DNA of 64,000 nt from Rhodospirillales bacterium. GTDB taxonomy: Bacteria; Pseudomonadota; Alphaproteobacteria; SMXQ01. The notes under the pieces are model-generated. The model saw only the letters and a list, made by a program, of their open reading frames with translations. It ran no database searches and had not been told where the DNA came from. The translations under genes and the position numbers were made by a program. The DNA lies in contig JABIXC010000007.1 of assembly GCA_018666775.1 (NCBI GenBank), positions 316,015 through 380,014 on the forward strand, in the 5' to 3' direction. Within the stretch, counting starts at the first letter, position 1, and every line of letters starts with the position of its first letter. This document shows positions 1-8,924 of the stretch, piece after piece.

Positions 1-1108
1 TCACATTCGCCGCATCATCCAGACCATGAATGGCCTTTTCAAAATAGTCCTCCAGGTTTTTGGCACGATCAAACAGGCCTTCTTTTTCATACACATCCAT
101 TGTTGCAAGGGCTGCGGCACAGGCCAGCGGATGACCAGAATAGGTGTAGCCGTGGAACAGCTCGATCATCGCCTCAGGCCCGGCCATAAAGGCATCATGG
201 ATGCCCTTGCGCACAAATACTGCGCCCATGGGAACCGCGCCATTGGTCAGGCCCTTGGCCGTTGTCATGATATCGGGGACGATGTTTAAACGGTCACACG
301 CAAAGCTTGCCCCCAAACGGCCATAGCCGGTGATGACCTCATCAAAGATCAGCAAAATTCCGTGGGCGTCACAAATTTCGCGGAGCCGTTCCAGATAACC
401 AACCGGTGGCATGATGGCGCCTGCTGACCCCGCCATGGGCTCAACAATGACAGCGGCAATGGTCGATGCATCATGAAGCGTGATCAGGCGCAAAAGATCA
501 TCGGCAAGATGGGCGCCCCATTGGGGTTGTCCTTTGGAAAAAGCCCCATGTTCAAGATTGTGGGTATGGGGCAGATAATCAACCCCGGACAAAAGTGGTC
601 CAAACTGTTTCCGGTTGTTGCCGATCCCGCCCACAGACATGCCGCCAAAATTGACCCCGTGATAGCCCTTTTCCCGGCTGATCAAACGGGTGCGTCGGCC
701 ATCCCCCCGGGCTTGGTGATAGCCGAGCGCGATCTTTAGCGCCGTATCCACGGCTTCGGACCCTGAATTGGTATAGAACACATGGTCCAGATCACCCGGT
801 GCCAGTGCCGCAAGGCGGCTTGCCAATTCGAACGCCTTGGGGTGGCCCATTTGGAAGGCCGTCGCGTAATCCAGTTCATGGGCCTGGGCCGCGATGGCAT
901 CGGCAATGTCATCGCGGCAATGCCCGGCATTGACACACCACAGCCCCGCCGTGCCATCAAGAATTTCCCGCCCGTCCGCCATGAAATAATGCATGTCCTT
1001 AGCCCTGGCCAAAAGCCTGGGGTCTGCCTTGAATTGGCGGTTTGCCGTGAACGGCATCCAGTACGATTCAAGATCATTGGGAACAGGAGTGGTCTTGTTT
1101 TCAGTCAT
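1..1108 (-). CDS. omega-amino acid:pyruvate aminotransferase (class III), 3' end outside window
   Basis: PLP-dependent class III aminotransferase, probably moving the amino group of a beta- or omega-amino acid such as beta-alanine or taurine to pyruvate, in the cytoplasm. The minus-strand reading begins ATG at 1108 (MTENKTTPVPNDLESYW) and runs off position 1, about 369 codons. Seen: the N-terminal WMPFTANRQFKADPRLL block typical of the omega-amino acid:pyruvate subfamily, a GLWCVNAGH segment, NSGSEAVDTALK at the PLP phosphate site, FDEVITGYGRLG, and the Schiff-base lysine in TTAKGLTNGAVPMG. The C-terminal domain is mostly missing. It is divergent from the gene at 1361 across 252 bp of AT-rich DNA. 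The family call is firm; the exact amine donor is inference. Confidence 0.88.
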   Translation of the reverse strand, partial: MTENKTTPVPNDLESYWMPFTANRQFKADPRLLARAKDMHYFMADGREILDGTAGLWCVNAGHCRDDIADAIAAQAHELDYATAFQMGHPKAFELASRLAALAPGDLDHVFYTNSGSEAVDTALKIALGYHQARGDGRRTRLISREKGYHGVNFGGMSVGGIGNNRKQFGPLLSGVDYLPHTHNLEHGAFSKGQPQWGAHLADDLLRLITLHDASTIAAVIVEPMAGSAGAIMPPVGYLERLREICDAHGILLIFDEVITGYGRLGASFACDRLNIVPDIMTTAKGLTNGAVPMGAVFVRKGIHDAFMAGPEAMIELFHGYTYSGHPLACAAALATMDVYEKEGLFDRAKNLEDYFEKAIHGLDDAANV

Positions 1109-1288
1109 TTCAGGCCCTTTTAAAAATGAATGCATTTTCCGAAAAACTACGGTGCCAAATGCCGAAATAGCATTTTTATAAAATAAATATTTTTAAAAAT
1201 TAATGGCAATATTTCTTATGTTTTTGTGAATAAACGACGAATCCCATTAACATGGTTAACAAACAATTTAGATAATTATTTAGCACTA

Positions 1289-1317
1289 TTGACGAAACGC
1301 TCACGAATTTTTAAATA
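1289..1317 (+). promoter_or_regulatory. candidate sigma70-type promoter
   Basis: TTGACG (1289-1294), a 17-bp spacer, then TAAATA (1312-1317), within the AT-rich divergent region 1109-1360. It would drive the small ORF at 1361 and perhaps the glycosyltransferase and thioesterase behind it. Nothing else was recognised in this intergenic stretch. Prediction from sequence only. Confidence 0.4.
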
Positions 1318-1360
1318 AATAACGTATAAAATTTTAGATAAATTTATTCAGGGTCGAAAT

Positions 1361-1789
1361 TTGCATTATTCCGGAATTCAATCATACACCGCAGGTGCTT
1401 GGAGCAGGGGCAATTTTGTTGCCGCCCAATCCTTGATACGCGATGCCGGTATCAAAAGCGCCCCTGCGCCAGAGCGGATTAGTGCCCCGGATCGGACCAG
1501 CCGCCATGGGTTCCAGCAACCTGTCCAGATAAAGAACACAGAAAAATCCAGTACAACCGCCTTGGTTGGCACCGATGCTGCCACTGAGAGTGCCACCCTC
1601 CCGGCACACATAGACCGAAACGCCGATGCCAGCTCCAGTTCTTTTCTGGCCCAGTTCATTGCACAAGAAGTTGATCCCGACCAGCAAGGCCTGGAACAGC
1701 ATCAGAACGGATCGCGGGCCTATATGGCGGCACGGGATTCCACCATGCAAATCCTGTCGCAATCAGCCGGTCTCGACATCTTTATCTAG
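1361..1789 (+). CDS. small uncharacterised protein, 142 aa
   Basis: No family recognised with certainty. The predicted product is a soluble, low-complexity, Ala/Ser/Thr-rich protein with no signal peptide or membrane segment. Its only conserved-looking portion is the C-terminal third (SSFLAQFIAQEVDPDQQ, then SRAYMAARDSTMQIL), which reminds me of short hypothetical proteins of Rhodospirillales; that resemblance is from memory. The start is TTG with a weak GGG-containing ribosome site, after a plausible promoter at 1289-1317. It lies 119 bp ahead of a glycosyltransferase on the same strand. An opposite-strand reading of almost the same span (1382-1762) is open but looks less protein-like. Confidence 0.5.
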   Translation: MHYSGIQSYTAGAWSRGNFVAAQSLIRDAGIKSAPAPERISAPDRTSRHGFQQPVQIKNTEKSSTTALVGTDAATESATLPAHIDRNADASSSSFLAQFIAQEVDPDQQGLEQHQNGSRAYMAARDSTMQILSQSAGLDIFI

Positions 1790-1908
1790 CCTGCATTTAT
1801 CGTCTTTTTTTAAATTATGCTTCCTGCCCTTTTTTGGCGCGGGCTGATCGGCTATAAGATCAGCACGAACACCCCTTCAACTTTCTGAAACAAAAGGGAC
1901 ACGCGTCC

Positions 1909-3069
1909 ATGGCAACACCGGAAGGCCCACGGGTTCTCTTCCTTGTTACTGAGGACTGGTATTTCTGTTCCCATCGTTTGCCTGTGGCCCGGGCCTTGCG
2001 CGATGCCGGTTTCAGGGTTGGGGTTGCGTGCCGGGTTGCAAACCATGGAGACACCATCCGGGGCGAAGGCTTCGAGCTGATTGAAATTCCCATGTCGCGC
2101 CGGTCCATCAATCCCTTCCACGCGTTGGCAACTATTTTCAGGATTATCCGGGCCTATAAAGATTTTCGGCCCGATATTGTTCATCAGGTCGCCCTGAAGC
2201 CTGCCATTCTGGGTTCTATTGCTGCGCGCTTTGCAGGCGTGCCGCGCGTCATTAACGCCATTGCCGGGCTTGGTTTTGTGTTCACATCAGACCGGCCCAA
2301 AGCGCGAATGCTGCGGCCAATCCTGCATTTGGCCTTTCGAGCACTTCTTGATCGCGATAATGGGCTGGTCATTGTCCAGAACCCCGATGATGGTGCCAGA
2401 CTGTCTGAAAGCGGGGCCGTGGACCCGAAACGAATTATCTTAATCCCCGGTTCCGGCGTTGATCTTGATCGGTTCCACCCTGCCCCTGAACCAAACGGAA
2501 CGGTGCGCGTCACCCTGGTTGCCCGCATGATCCGGGAAAAGGGCATTGATGACATGATCGAGGCCGCCCGAATTTTAAAGGACCGCAACATTGATGTTTC
2601 TGTCACCCTTGCCGGTGACCCGGACCCGGAAAATCCATCTTCCATCCCCACGGCCCAATTGGAAAAATGGCGCAGCGAAGGCATCATTGAATATCTGGGC
2701 CATGTTGAAAATGTCGCCCAATTATGGGCCGAAAGTCATATCGCCGTTCTGCCATCGTATTACGGCGAAGGCATCCCGCTGTCCTTGATTGAAGCCGCCG
2801 CAGCAGGGCTGCCCATGATCGCCGTTGATGGCCCGGGCCTACGAGAAGTGGTGATCCACGACAAAACCGGGCTTTTGATCCCGGCGCGCAACGCAAACGC
2901 CCTGGCTGAGGCCATCACTACCCTGGCCCAGGACAGTGATTTAAGAAAACGCATGGGCGATGGGGCCAGACAACACGCAGCAAAAACATTTGGCAGCGAG
3001 GCCATTGCTGTAAAAACATTGGGCGTTTACCGGACCCTTATGGGCGATCAATATCCCGAACAAAGGTAA
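1909..3069 (+). CDS. GT4 family glycosyltransferase
   Basis: Predicted retaining GT-B glycosyltransferase of family GT4, 386 aa, acting at the cytoplasmic face on a lipid- or glycan-linked acceptor. The N-terminal Rossmann domain begins PRVLFLVTEDWYFCSHRLP. The C-terminal nucleotide-sugar domain has VARMIREKGIDDMIEAA (about residue 204 on), YLGHVENVAQLWAESH, and the E-x7-E signature in YYGEGIPLSLIEAAAAGLP followed by GLREVV. The second half resembles enzymes that add the second sugar to undecaprenyl-diphosphate-linked saccharides. No other polysaccharide genes are nearby. It is followed 4 nt later by a thioesterase gene on the same strand, so the two are probably cotranscribed although the functional link is unclear. 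Acceptor and donor cannot be read from sequence. Confidence 0.88.
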   Translation: MATPEGPRVLFLVTEDWYFCSHRLPVARALRDAGFRVGVACRVANHGDTIRGEGFELIEIPMSRRSINPFHALATIFRIIRAYKDFRPDIVHQVALKPAILGSIAARFAGVPRVINAIAGLGFVFTSDRPKARMLRPILHLAFRALLDRDNGLVIVQNPDDGARLSESGAVDPKRIILIPGSGVDLDRFHPAPEPNGTVRVTLVARMIREKGIDDMIEAARILKDRNIDVSVTLAGDPDPENPSSIPTAQLEKWRSEGIIEYLGHVENVAQLWAESHIAVLPSYYGEGIPLSLIEAAAAGLPMIAVDGPGLREVVIHDKTGLLIPARNANALAEAITTLAQDSDLRKRMGDGARQHAAKTFGSEAIAVKTLGVYRTLMGDQYPEQR

Positions 3070-3073
3070 AAAA

Positions 3074-3442
3074 ATGATGGAATTTCACACACGCAAAGTT
3101 ATCACGCCGAAGGACCTTAATCCCCACGGAACCCTGTTTGGTGGCCGGGTTCTTGAATGGATCGATGAAGAAGCCTTTATCTTTGCCGCCTGCCAGCTTG
3201 ACCAGACGAAGCTGGTGACCAAGCTTATGTCGACGGTTAATTTTGTTTCATCGGCGAGCGTCGGTGACATCGTAGAGATCGGCTGTGAAACCCTTAAATT
3301 CGGCACATCGTCCATCACGGTAAAATGCTCTGTCCGCCAAAAATCGACCGGGCAAACCATCACCGATGTTGATGAAATTGTCTTTGTCTATGTTGGCGAT
3401 GACGGACGACCCACCCCCCATGGGGTGACAACACCGTCCTAA
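3074..3442 (+). CDS. acyl-CoA thioesterase, YciA-like hotdog fold
   Basis: 122-aa single-domain hotdog protein that should hydrolyse acyl-CoA thioesters in the cytoplasm. The segment PKDLNPHGTLFGGRVLEWID (about residues 12-31) is the conserved YciA/acyl-CoA hydrolase motif, with GGRVLEWID at the central helix and the acidic residue expected at the active site. VSSASVGDIVEIGCE follows. Length is normal for the short single-domain members. It starts with two consecutive ATG codons after GGTAAAAAA, 4 nt behind the glycosyltransferase stop. The end converges and overlaps slightly with the MFS gene on the other strand (stops at 3442 and 3439). Substrate chain length is unknown. Confidence 0.88.
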   Translation: MMEFHTRKVITPKDLNPHGTLFGGRVLEWIDEEAFIFAACQLDQTKLVTKLMSTVNFVSSASVGDIVEIGCETLKFGTSSITVKCSVRQKSTGQTITDVDEIVFVYVGDDGRPTPHGVTTPS

Positions 3443-4701
3443 ATATCGCGCCCTGAGGTGTGAATTTCGGGGTGTCGGGTCATGGTCCAGGCAACCATCA
3501 CCATAGCCAATACAGCGATCGCCCCCATCAGGTAAAAACTTTGTTCAATGCCGATAAATTCGGCCACCGCCCCCATCATGATCGGGGCACCTACCGATGT
3601 CACCCGGTTGGCCGTCGCGCGAAGCCCCATGACCTTGCCATGGGACTCCGTCCCTGCTGATTTCAGCATCAAGCTGATCACCAAAGGCTGATGAACCCCA
3701 TTCAGTGCCGTGCGCAGGGAAAGCACCACCGCCAACACCACAAAACTTCCAAACAACGGCGTTATGGCAATCAAGATCAGCGCCACAAACACCACTGACC
3801 ACAGCAACCAATAGGGCCGGAAAAACCGGGCCAGCGGTGCTGCCAAAAGAGAGCCCAGACTGGCCGAAAAAGAAGAAATGGCGATCAAAACCCCGATCAA
3901 GGTGCCCGAGATTCCCATCTGATTAAGCCAGACCACATAAAACGTGCCCTGAATGTTGTTTCCCATATGAACCATCATGCCGATGGCCGCCGTAATGGCC
4001 ACCGTGGGGATGGCCAACAGACGAAAGGCACTGGTGTAATCCGATAAATTTGGCACCAGTATTCGAAACACTGATTTTTTGGGCTCTGAAGGATCAACCA
4101 CGTCCCCTGCCCCCGAAGATTGCGCGCTATCTTGTCGGGTTAGCGCTGGCAGCATCAGCACCGAGATCACGGCGCCCATGCCCCACGCACTGGCAACCCC
4201 AAAGGCTGCGGATGGTCCCGCAATGTCCCAGGCGGCACCGACCAAAAGCGGGCCAACAATGTTGCCGACACGGCTGATGAAGGAAAGCCTGCCCGCATAG
4301 ATCGCACGGCCCTGCATCAGTTGCCCCACCAAAATTTGCGCGCCAAGCCACCCCATGGAATCGGCAATGCCCCACATCAACTGGAACACGATGATCGCCC
4401 AAACAAACGGCATGGTTGGATACAGCAGCGGCGTGATCAGGCCAAGAATGGCAAAGAACATCAAAACCCTTTTGGCCCCGATGCGATCCATCAACACACC
4501 AGTATGAATGGAATACAGCAACGGCAACACCGGTCGGCAGCCCAAAACAATCCCAAGAATGAACGGTGAAAGTTCAAGCTGCACCACCCATAACGGCACA
4601 ATGGTCATGGCCATAAAGTGCATGGTGGTTGAAAACATGCCAACGCCGTATACGGCGCATTGAACGCGCAGGGGAACCTGAGCGCTTTCAATCGACGACA
4701 T
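3439..4701 (-). CDS. MFS transporter
   Basis: 420-aa major facilitator superfamily permease with about twelve hydrophobic segments in two halves joined by a charged central loop (TRQDSAQSSGAGDVVDPSEP, about residues 190-209). Motif A-like residues sit in the loop after TM2 (HTGVLMDRIGAKRVLMF). It probably exports or imports a small solute across the inner membrane; the substrate cannot be deduced. It starts ATG at 4701 and is divergent from the cobalamin riboswitch/receptor unit. That makes a link to vitamin B12 possible, but nothing in the protein supports it. Confidence 0.85.
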   Translation of the reverse strand: MSSIESAQVPLRVQCAVYGVGMFSTTMHFMAMTIVPLWVVQLELSPFILGIVLGCRPVLPLLYSIHTGVLMDRIGAKRVLMFFAILGLITPLLYPTMPFVWAIIVFQLMWGIADSMGWLGAQILVGQLMQGRAIYAGRLSFISRVGNIVGPLLVGAAWDIAGPSAAFGVASAWGMGAVISVLMLPALTRQDSAQSSGAGDVVDPSEPKKSVFRILVPNLSDYTSAFRLLAIPTVAITAAIGMMVHMGNNIQGTFYVVWLNQMGISGTLIGVLIAISSFSASLGSLLAAPLARFFRPYWLLWSVVFVALILIAITPLFGSFVVLAVVLSLRTALNGVHQPLVISLMLKSAGTESHGKVMGLRATANRVTSVGAPIMMGAVAEFIGIEQSFYLMGAIAVLAMVMVAWTMTRHPEIHTSGRDI

Positions 4702-4808
4702 GTTTCAATTCCTTACTGCAAGAATTTTCTGGGAAATTTTTTCTGCATTCCATCTTACGCTTTTTCTGTCTCTAAAACGAAAATTTGGAGAGATTTTTCT
4801 ATTTAAAT

Positions 4809-4837
4809 TTGACTTGTCCCAGCGCGATGGGATACAG
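4809..4837 (+). promoter_or_regulatory. candidate promoter of the B12 riboswitch transcript
   Basis: TTGACT at 4809-4814 and ATACAG at 4832-4837 with a 17-bp spacer (GATACA at 4831 gives a 16-bp spacer). This would start transcription near 4845, just before the riboswitch P1 strand at 4860. Position relative to the riboswitch is the main support. Confidence 0.45.
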
Positions 4838-4857
4838 ATTTCGAACTTGCTTTTGGT

Positions 4858-5090
4858 TTCTATGGTGCTTTCGCACTGCAGATGAAATGGGAAGCCGGTG
4901 CATTTTCTTCTCAGAATATGTTTTGAAGAGAATAACCCCGGCACTGCCCCCGCAACGGTAAGTGAGTATGGAAACGGCATTTTGCCACTGTGTTTATGGG
5001 CTTTTTAGCCAAGAAAACATGGGAAGGCGTCGTTTTTTGGAAGGGTTTTCCCCCATCCGCTCACGAGTCCGGAGACCGGCCATAGCATGT
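4858..5090 (+). ncRNA. cobalamin (B12) riboswitch
   Basis: All the conserved cobalamin aptamer blocks are present in order: GGGAAGCCGGTG (about 4889-4900), CCCCGGCACTGCCCCCGCAA (the B12-box core, about 4935-4955), GGGAAGGCG, and AGTCCGGAGACCGGCC (about 5066-5081). The P1 helix closes between CTATGG at 4860-4865 and CCATAG at 5080-5085. It lies upstream of a TonB-dependent receptor and a BtuM-like transporter. When cobalamin binds it is expected to switch off both genes. The expression platform should lie within 5086-5217, close to the receptor's ribosome-binding site GGAAGGGGG at 5203-5212; whether it acts on translation or termination is not resolved. Confidence 0.95.
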
Positions 5091-5217
5091 TTGTAGGCAT
5101 TGCGGAGGGCGATGTCACGGCGCAAGGGCGGGGGTTCTCCGTTCCTGTTTCCGTCTTTTCCTCCACATGTCGTTTGTTAACACTATTTCGCGCGGGGCTG
5201 CGCGGAAGGGGGAATTT

Positions 5218-7062
5218 ATGAATACCTTACGCTTACGAATTTTGACGTTTTTGTTTTTGCCACTCATCACTATCCAACCTGCATCTTCTTCTGAACAAAC
5301 TGAGGCGGTTATTGTTACCGCCACACGCACGGCACAAACCGTTGATGATGCGCTTTCCGCTGTCACAATTATCACCCGCGATGATATTGAACGCCGCCAG
5401 GGACAATCGGTAGACGATGTCCTGCGCGGCATCGCAGGATTGAGCATTACCAACAATGGTGGCCCCGGCAAAGCATCCTCAATGCACCTGCGCGGTACCG
5501 AAGCCGATCATGTTCTGGTGCTGATCGACGGGGTAAAAATTGGCTCTGCAACGCTGGGCACGGCGGCCTTCCAAGACATTCCCTTAAGCCAGATTGACCG
5601 CATCGAAGTGGTTCGCGGCCCCGCATCCAGTCTTTATGGGTCCGAAGCCATTGGTGGGGTTATCCAGATTTTCACCAAAAAAGGCCGGGGCCCGACGCAA
5701 TATAATTTTGCCGCAGGATTTGGCAGCAACAACACCCAGACCACGTCCATCACGGCATCGGGCGGCGACAAGCGCCATTGGTTCAGCCTTGGTGCCAGCC
5801 GAACCGCCACAGACAGCTTTGATTCTTGCGACGGCAATACCGGGGGTGGCTGTTATGCCAATCAACCAGACGAAGATGGCTATCAAAATCTTTCAGGGTC
5901 AATCCGCACCGGATATCGGTTTCGCAACGGGGTTGAGGTCGAAGCCCATGGACTTCGGGCAGTCTCTGAAAATGAATTTGATGGATCATCCACCAATGAA
6001 AGCGAAAACATCCAGCAAGCCATCGGCGGGAACATAAAGTTTTCACCCATGAAGGCCTGGAAGTTGACCCTGATGGCAGGCCAAGCCCTGGATGCATCGG
6101 ATAATTTTCTGAACGGTGTTTACAAAAGCACCTTTGACACCACGCGCCAGACCGCCTCTATCCAGAATGATTTTTCTTTTCTATCGAACCACCTGTTCAC
6201 CCTTGGTGCAGATTTTCTGAACGATACCATCGACAGCACCACCAATTATGATGCCGCATCGCGCGACAACAGTGGTCTGTTCGGCCAGTATCAGGGGAAA
6301 TTTGGCAATCATGATGTGCAGTTTTCCCTGCGCGGTGACGACAATGAACAATTTGGCCGGGTTGGCACCGGGTCTGCACGGTGGGGGTATCTTTTGCGCA
6401 AAGACCTGAAACTCTTTGCTAGTTATGGCACCGCCTTCAAGGCACCGACCTTCAATAATCTTTATTATCCAAGCTATGGCAGTGCCAGCCTTAACCCCGA
6501 AAAATCCCGTTCCATGGAGCTTGGGCTTAAGGGTAAATCATCATGGGGAAATTGGGGGCTTAACGTCTATCAAACCGACATAGACCAGATGGTGGTTTAT
6601 GATTCAGATGTTTCCGGTCCAAACAACATTGATGCGGCACGCATTCGTGGGCTGGAAGCCACCCTGCAAGGAGCGCATCTTGGGTGGTCCTTTGATGTTG
6701 CCCTGTCACTGCTTGATCCTGAAAACCGGTCAACCGGATCCAACCGGGGCCATGAACTAGTGCGCCGTGCACGGCATATGCTGCGCCTTGATGCAGATCG
6801 CAATATTGGCAAATGGCGTATCGGGGGTACCTTCATGGCCGAAGGCGAACGCTATGACAATTTGACCAATACGCGTTCCATCCATGGCTATGCCACCATC
6901 GATTTGCGGGCAGAATATAAATTTATGAAAAACTGGCGCTTTCAGGGGCGCATTGAAAACCTGACTGACACGCAATACCAAACGGCCACCCATTATTTCC
7001 AACCCGGTAGAGGTTTCTTTGTAACGCTACGCTATAAATTCGGCCAAGGAGAAACGCCATGA
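5218..7062 (+). CDS. btuB: BtuB-like TonB-dependent vitamin B12 receptor
   Basis: Outer-membrane TonB-dependent receptor, 614 aa, predicted to import cobalamin. The start is ATG 5218, chosen over an upstream in-frame start at 5167 because it follows GGAAGGGGGA and gives a clean signal peptide (MNTLRLRILTFLFLPLITI, cut near SSS-EQ). The TonB box region is TEAVIVTATRTAQ. The plug domain follows (DDVLRGIAGLSITNNGGPGK, LRGTEADHVLVLIDGVKIG, VVRGPASSLYGSEAIGGVIQ), then the 22-strand barrel, ending in aromatic FFVTLRYKF as outer-membrane proteins do. The B12 riboswitch directly upstream and the BtuM-like gene overlapping its end support the substrate call. Length fits BtuB (about 600). Confidence 0.93.
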   Translation: MNTLRLRILTFLFLPLITIQPASSSEQTEAVIVTATRTAQTVDDALSAVTIITRDDIERRQGQSVDDVLRGIAGLSITNNGGPGKASSMHLRGTEADHVLVLIDGVKIGSATLGTAAFQDIPLSQIDRIEVVRGPASSLYGSEAIGGVIQIFTKKGRGPTQYNFAAGFGSNNTQTTSITASGGDKRHWFSLGASRTATDSFDSCDGNTGGGCYANQPDEDGYQNLSGSIRTGYRFRNGVEVEAHGLRAVSENEFDGSSTNESENIQQAIGGNIKFSPMKAWKLTLMAGQALDASDNFLNGVYKSTFDTTRQTASIQNDFSFLSNHLFTLGADFLNDTIDSTTNYDAASRDNSGLFGQYQGKFGNHDVQFSLRGDDNEQFGRVGTGSARWGYLLRKDLKLFASYGTAFKAPTFNNLYYPSYGSASLNPEKSRSMELGLKGKSSWGNWGLNVYQTDIDQMVVYDSDVSGPNNIDAARIRGLEATLQGAHLGWSFDVALSLLDPENRSTGSNRGHELVRRARHMLRLDADRNIGKWRIGGTFMAEGERYDNLTNTRSIHGYATIDLRAEYKFMKNWRFQGRIENLTDTQYQTATHYFQPGRGFFVTLRYKFGQGETP

Positions 7063-7664
7063 CCACGCCAAAGATACCGATGAGCCAGAAAACCATAGAG
7101 ACCCTGATTTTGGCATTTCTTGCCGCCTTCATGATCGCAACTCGCTTTCATCATTTTGGTGATGCGCTGCATTTGCCAGATGCCTCTCTGGCCATTTTTC
7201 TGGCCGCAGGCTTTTACCTGCGGCGCTGGAGATTGTTTATCCCCCTGATCGCCCTTGCTGGCATGATCGATTATCTGGCCATTAATATCGGTGGCGTCAG
7301 TGCCTGGTGCATAACGGCGGCTTACGTATTTCTGGTCCCAACCTATGCTGCCATGTGGCATGGCGGGGACTGGTTCAAACGCCACACCCAGATGCAGGGC
7401 CGGGTTTCGGGCTCTCGCCTGTTGGTGTTGGCCTTCGTTGTGTTCGTTGCAACATCAACCGCCTTTTTGATCTCCAATTACAGCTTCTATGCTTTTTCCG
7501 GGCGCTTTGCTGATATGACGCTGGCCCAATACACTGCCAGTGTTACCAAATACTACCTGCCCTATATGACCACCACGTTTGTCTATGTGGCTGTGGCTGC
7601 ACTGGTCCATGGGGCAATCAAAACGCTGGCTCGAAACCAAACGGAAAACGCGCATACGGCGTAG
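7059..7664 (+). CDS. btuM: BtuM-like cobalamin transporter (solitary ECF S-component type)
   Basis: 201-aa membrane protein with about six hydrophobic segments, whose ATG overlaps the end of btuB (7059-7062). Seen: RFHHFGDALHLPDASLAIF near residues 29-47, GMIDYLAINIGGVSAWC with cysteine at residue 84, then ITAAYVFLVP. Known from the family: BtuM proteins are B12-specific S-component-like proteins that work without an ECF energising module, and a conserved cysteine near position 80 binds the cobalt of base-off cobalamin. Cys84 here sits in the expected place. Riboswitch control and translational coupling to btuB fit. No BtuCDF or ECF genes are in the window. The exact subfamily assignment rests on motif memory, not alignment. 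Confidence 0.78.
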   Translation: MTTPKIPMSQKTIETLILAFLAAFMIATRFHHFGDALHLPDASLAIFLAAGFYLRRWRLFIPLIALAGMIDYLAINIGGVSAWCITAAYVFLVPTYAAMWHGGDWFKRHTQMQGRVSGSRLLVLAFVVFVATSTAFLISNYSFYAFSGRFADMTLAQYTASVTKYYLPYMTTTFVYVAVAALVHGAIKTLARNQTENAHTA

Positions 7665-7722
7665 AATTTCAACAACGGCCCACAATCAAAAACCCTCCAA
7701 CCATTTAATAAATAAGGATTAT

Positions 7723-7738
7723 TTTGACATTCGTCAAA
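7723..7738. promoter_or_regulatory. perfect palindrome, candidate operator upstream of the first cupin gene
   Basis: TTTGACATTCGTCAAA: two perfect 6-bp arms (TTTGAC/GTCAAA) around ATTC, 92 bp ahead of the cupin start at 7831 in the 166-bp gap after btuM. The TTGACA in its left half could also be a -35 box. Size and position suit a dimeric repressor or activator site; which regulator binds is unknown. Confidence 0.4.
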
Positions 7739-7830
7739 GGTGGTTCTCATTCTTTGAGTTTCCTATATCCTGTTGGGAAATCAACGCGCCTGAATAAATG
7801 TGCGCGACCTTATGGGAGAGGATGCCGCTA

Positions 7831-8907
7831 ATGGACGGCCAGAACGACAAGCTGCAAAAGCTGGAAGAGGCTATGAAGGCGTTTAACGTCTTTGGCCAAT
7901 GGCAGGTCGGGGCTAACCGCCCTGAAAATGTGGTCACCGGTCCCAATGGCCAGCGCATTGTCGAACCCTTGCCATCGGGGGTGCCCCATATCTGGCCATG
8001 GAAAGACCTTTACCCGTTTCTTGCCAGTTCACGCGAAGCACTGACCGACAGCTTCACCGCAAGACGAAGCTTGATTCTGACCAATCCGGGGCTTGGGCGC
8101 GGCACCACCCAGACAATTTTGGCCGGCATCCAATCCATCGGCCCCGGCGAAATTGCCTGGGCCCATCGCCACACCGTCACGGCATTGCGGTTTTGCATCG
8201 AAGGCAACAGGCGCGTTTTCACCGTCGTTGATGGCGATGCCTTGATCATGGAACCTTACGACCTGATTTTGACCCCGGGCCAATGCTGGCATGATCATCA
8301 CAACGAATCCGATCAACCCGCCGCATGGCTGGACGTTCTTGATGTGCCGTTGCTTTTGGCATTAAACCAGAATTTCTACGAAGAACTGGGCCCGGCCACC
8401 CAGGAACAAAACGATTCTCAAGCGCCAACATCGCCCCACCTTCGACCCGCATGGAAAACCACAAACACGTCGAGTGTGGGGGCATATCGCTATCCATGGG
8501 CCGAAACGCGCGCCCAACTGGATGCCATGGCTGACGGGGACACATCCCCCTATGACGGCGTTGCCCTTGAATACACCAATGCTCAGGGTGGGCCGACGCT
8601 GAAAACGCTTAGCTGTTGGGTGCAATTGCTGCCGCCAGGATTTAAGGGTAAACCCCACCGCCACAGTTCCAGCGCCGTCTATTTCGTGATCGGCGGCGAA
8701 GGGCGCACGGTTTTGGATGAACAAAACATGGCTTGGGAAAAACATGATAATTTTGTCATTCCCAACTGGACATGGCATGCCCATGAAAACAATTCCAAAA
8801 CGGAACCCGCCCTTTTGTTTTCCGTCAACGACACGCCCCTTTTACAGGCATTTGATTTTTACCGGGAAGAACCGGAAAATACACTCGCGCGCAACGCGCA
8901 TCCTTAA
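7831..8907 (+). CDS. gentisate 1,2-dioxygenase-like bicupin protein (cupin 1)
   Basis: 358-aa protein with two cupin barrels, related to gentisate, salicylate and 1-hydroxy-2-naphthoate 1,2-dioxygenases, which open aromatic rings with Fe(II) and O2 in the cytoplasm. First cupin: AWAHRHTVTALRFCIEG, with the two iron histidines, and WHDHHNE as the third-ligand region (about residues 108-160). Second cupin: KPHRHSSSAVYFVIGG and WTWHAHENN. ATG 7831 is preferred over ATG 7822 and the further upstream GTG, because GGGAGAGG at 7814-7821 abuts 7822 but is 9 nt from 7831. It is followed 17 nt later by an HDO-type gene; the same cupin-HDO pair recurs at 12747-14495. The true substrate is unknown. Confidence 0.82.
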   Translation: MDGQNDKLQKLEEAMKAFNVFGQWQVGANRPENVVTGPNGQRIVEPLPSGVPHIWPWKDLYPFLASSREALTDSFTARRSLILTNPGLGRGTTQTILAGIQSIGPGEIAWAHRHTVTALRFCIEGNRRVFTVVDGDALIMEPYDLILTPGQCWHDHHNESDQPAAWLDVLDVPLLLALNQNFYEELGPATQEQNDSQAPTSPHLRPAWKTTNTSSVGAYRYPWAETRAQLDAMADGDTSPYDGVALEYTNAQGGPTLKTLSCWVQLLPPGFKGKPHRHSSSAVYFVIGGEGRTVLDEQNMAWEKHDNFVIPNWTWHAHENNSKTEPALLFSVNDTPLLQAFDFYREEPENTLARNAHP

Positions 8908-8924
8908 CAGATAAGAGAGAGAAC

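Noticed and set aside
1382-1762. 126-aa minus-strand frame opposite the small ORF at 1361
   Set aside because: No promoter or ribosome site in that direction, and the plus-strand reading has a promoter and a plausible conserved C-terminal block. Neither is certain.
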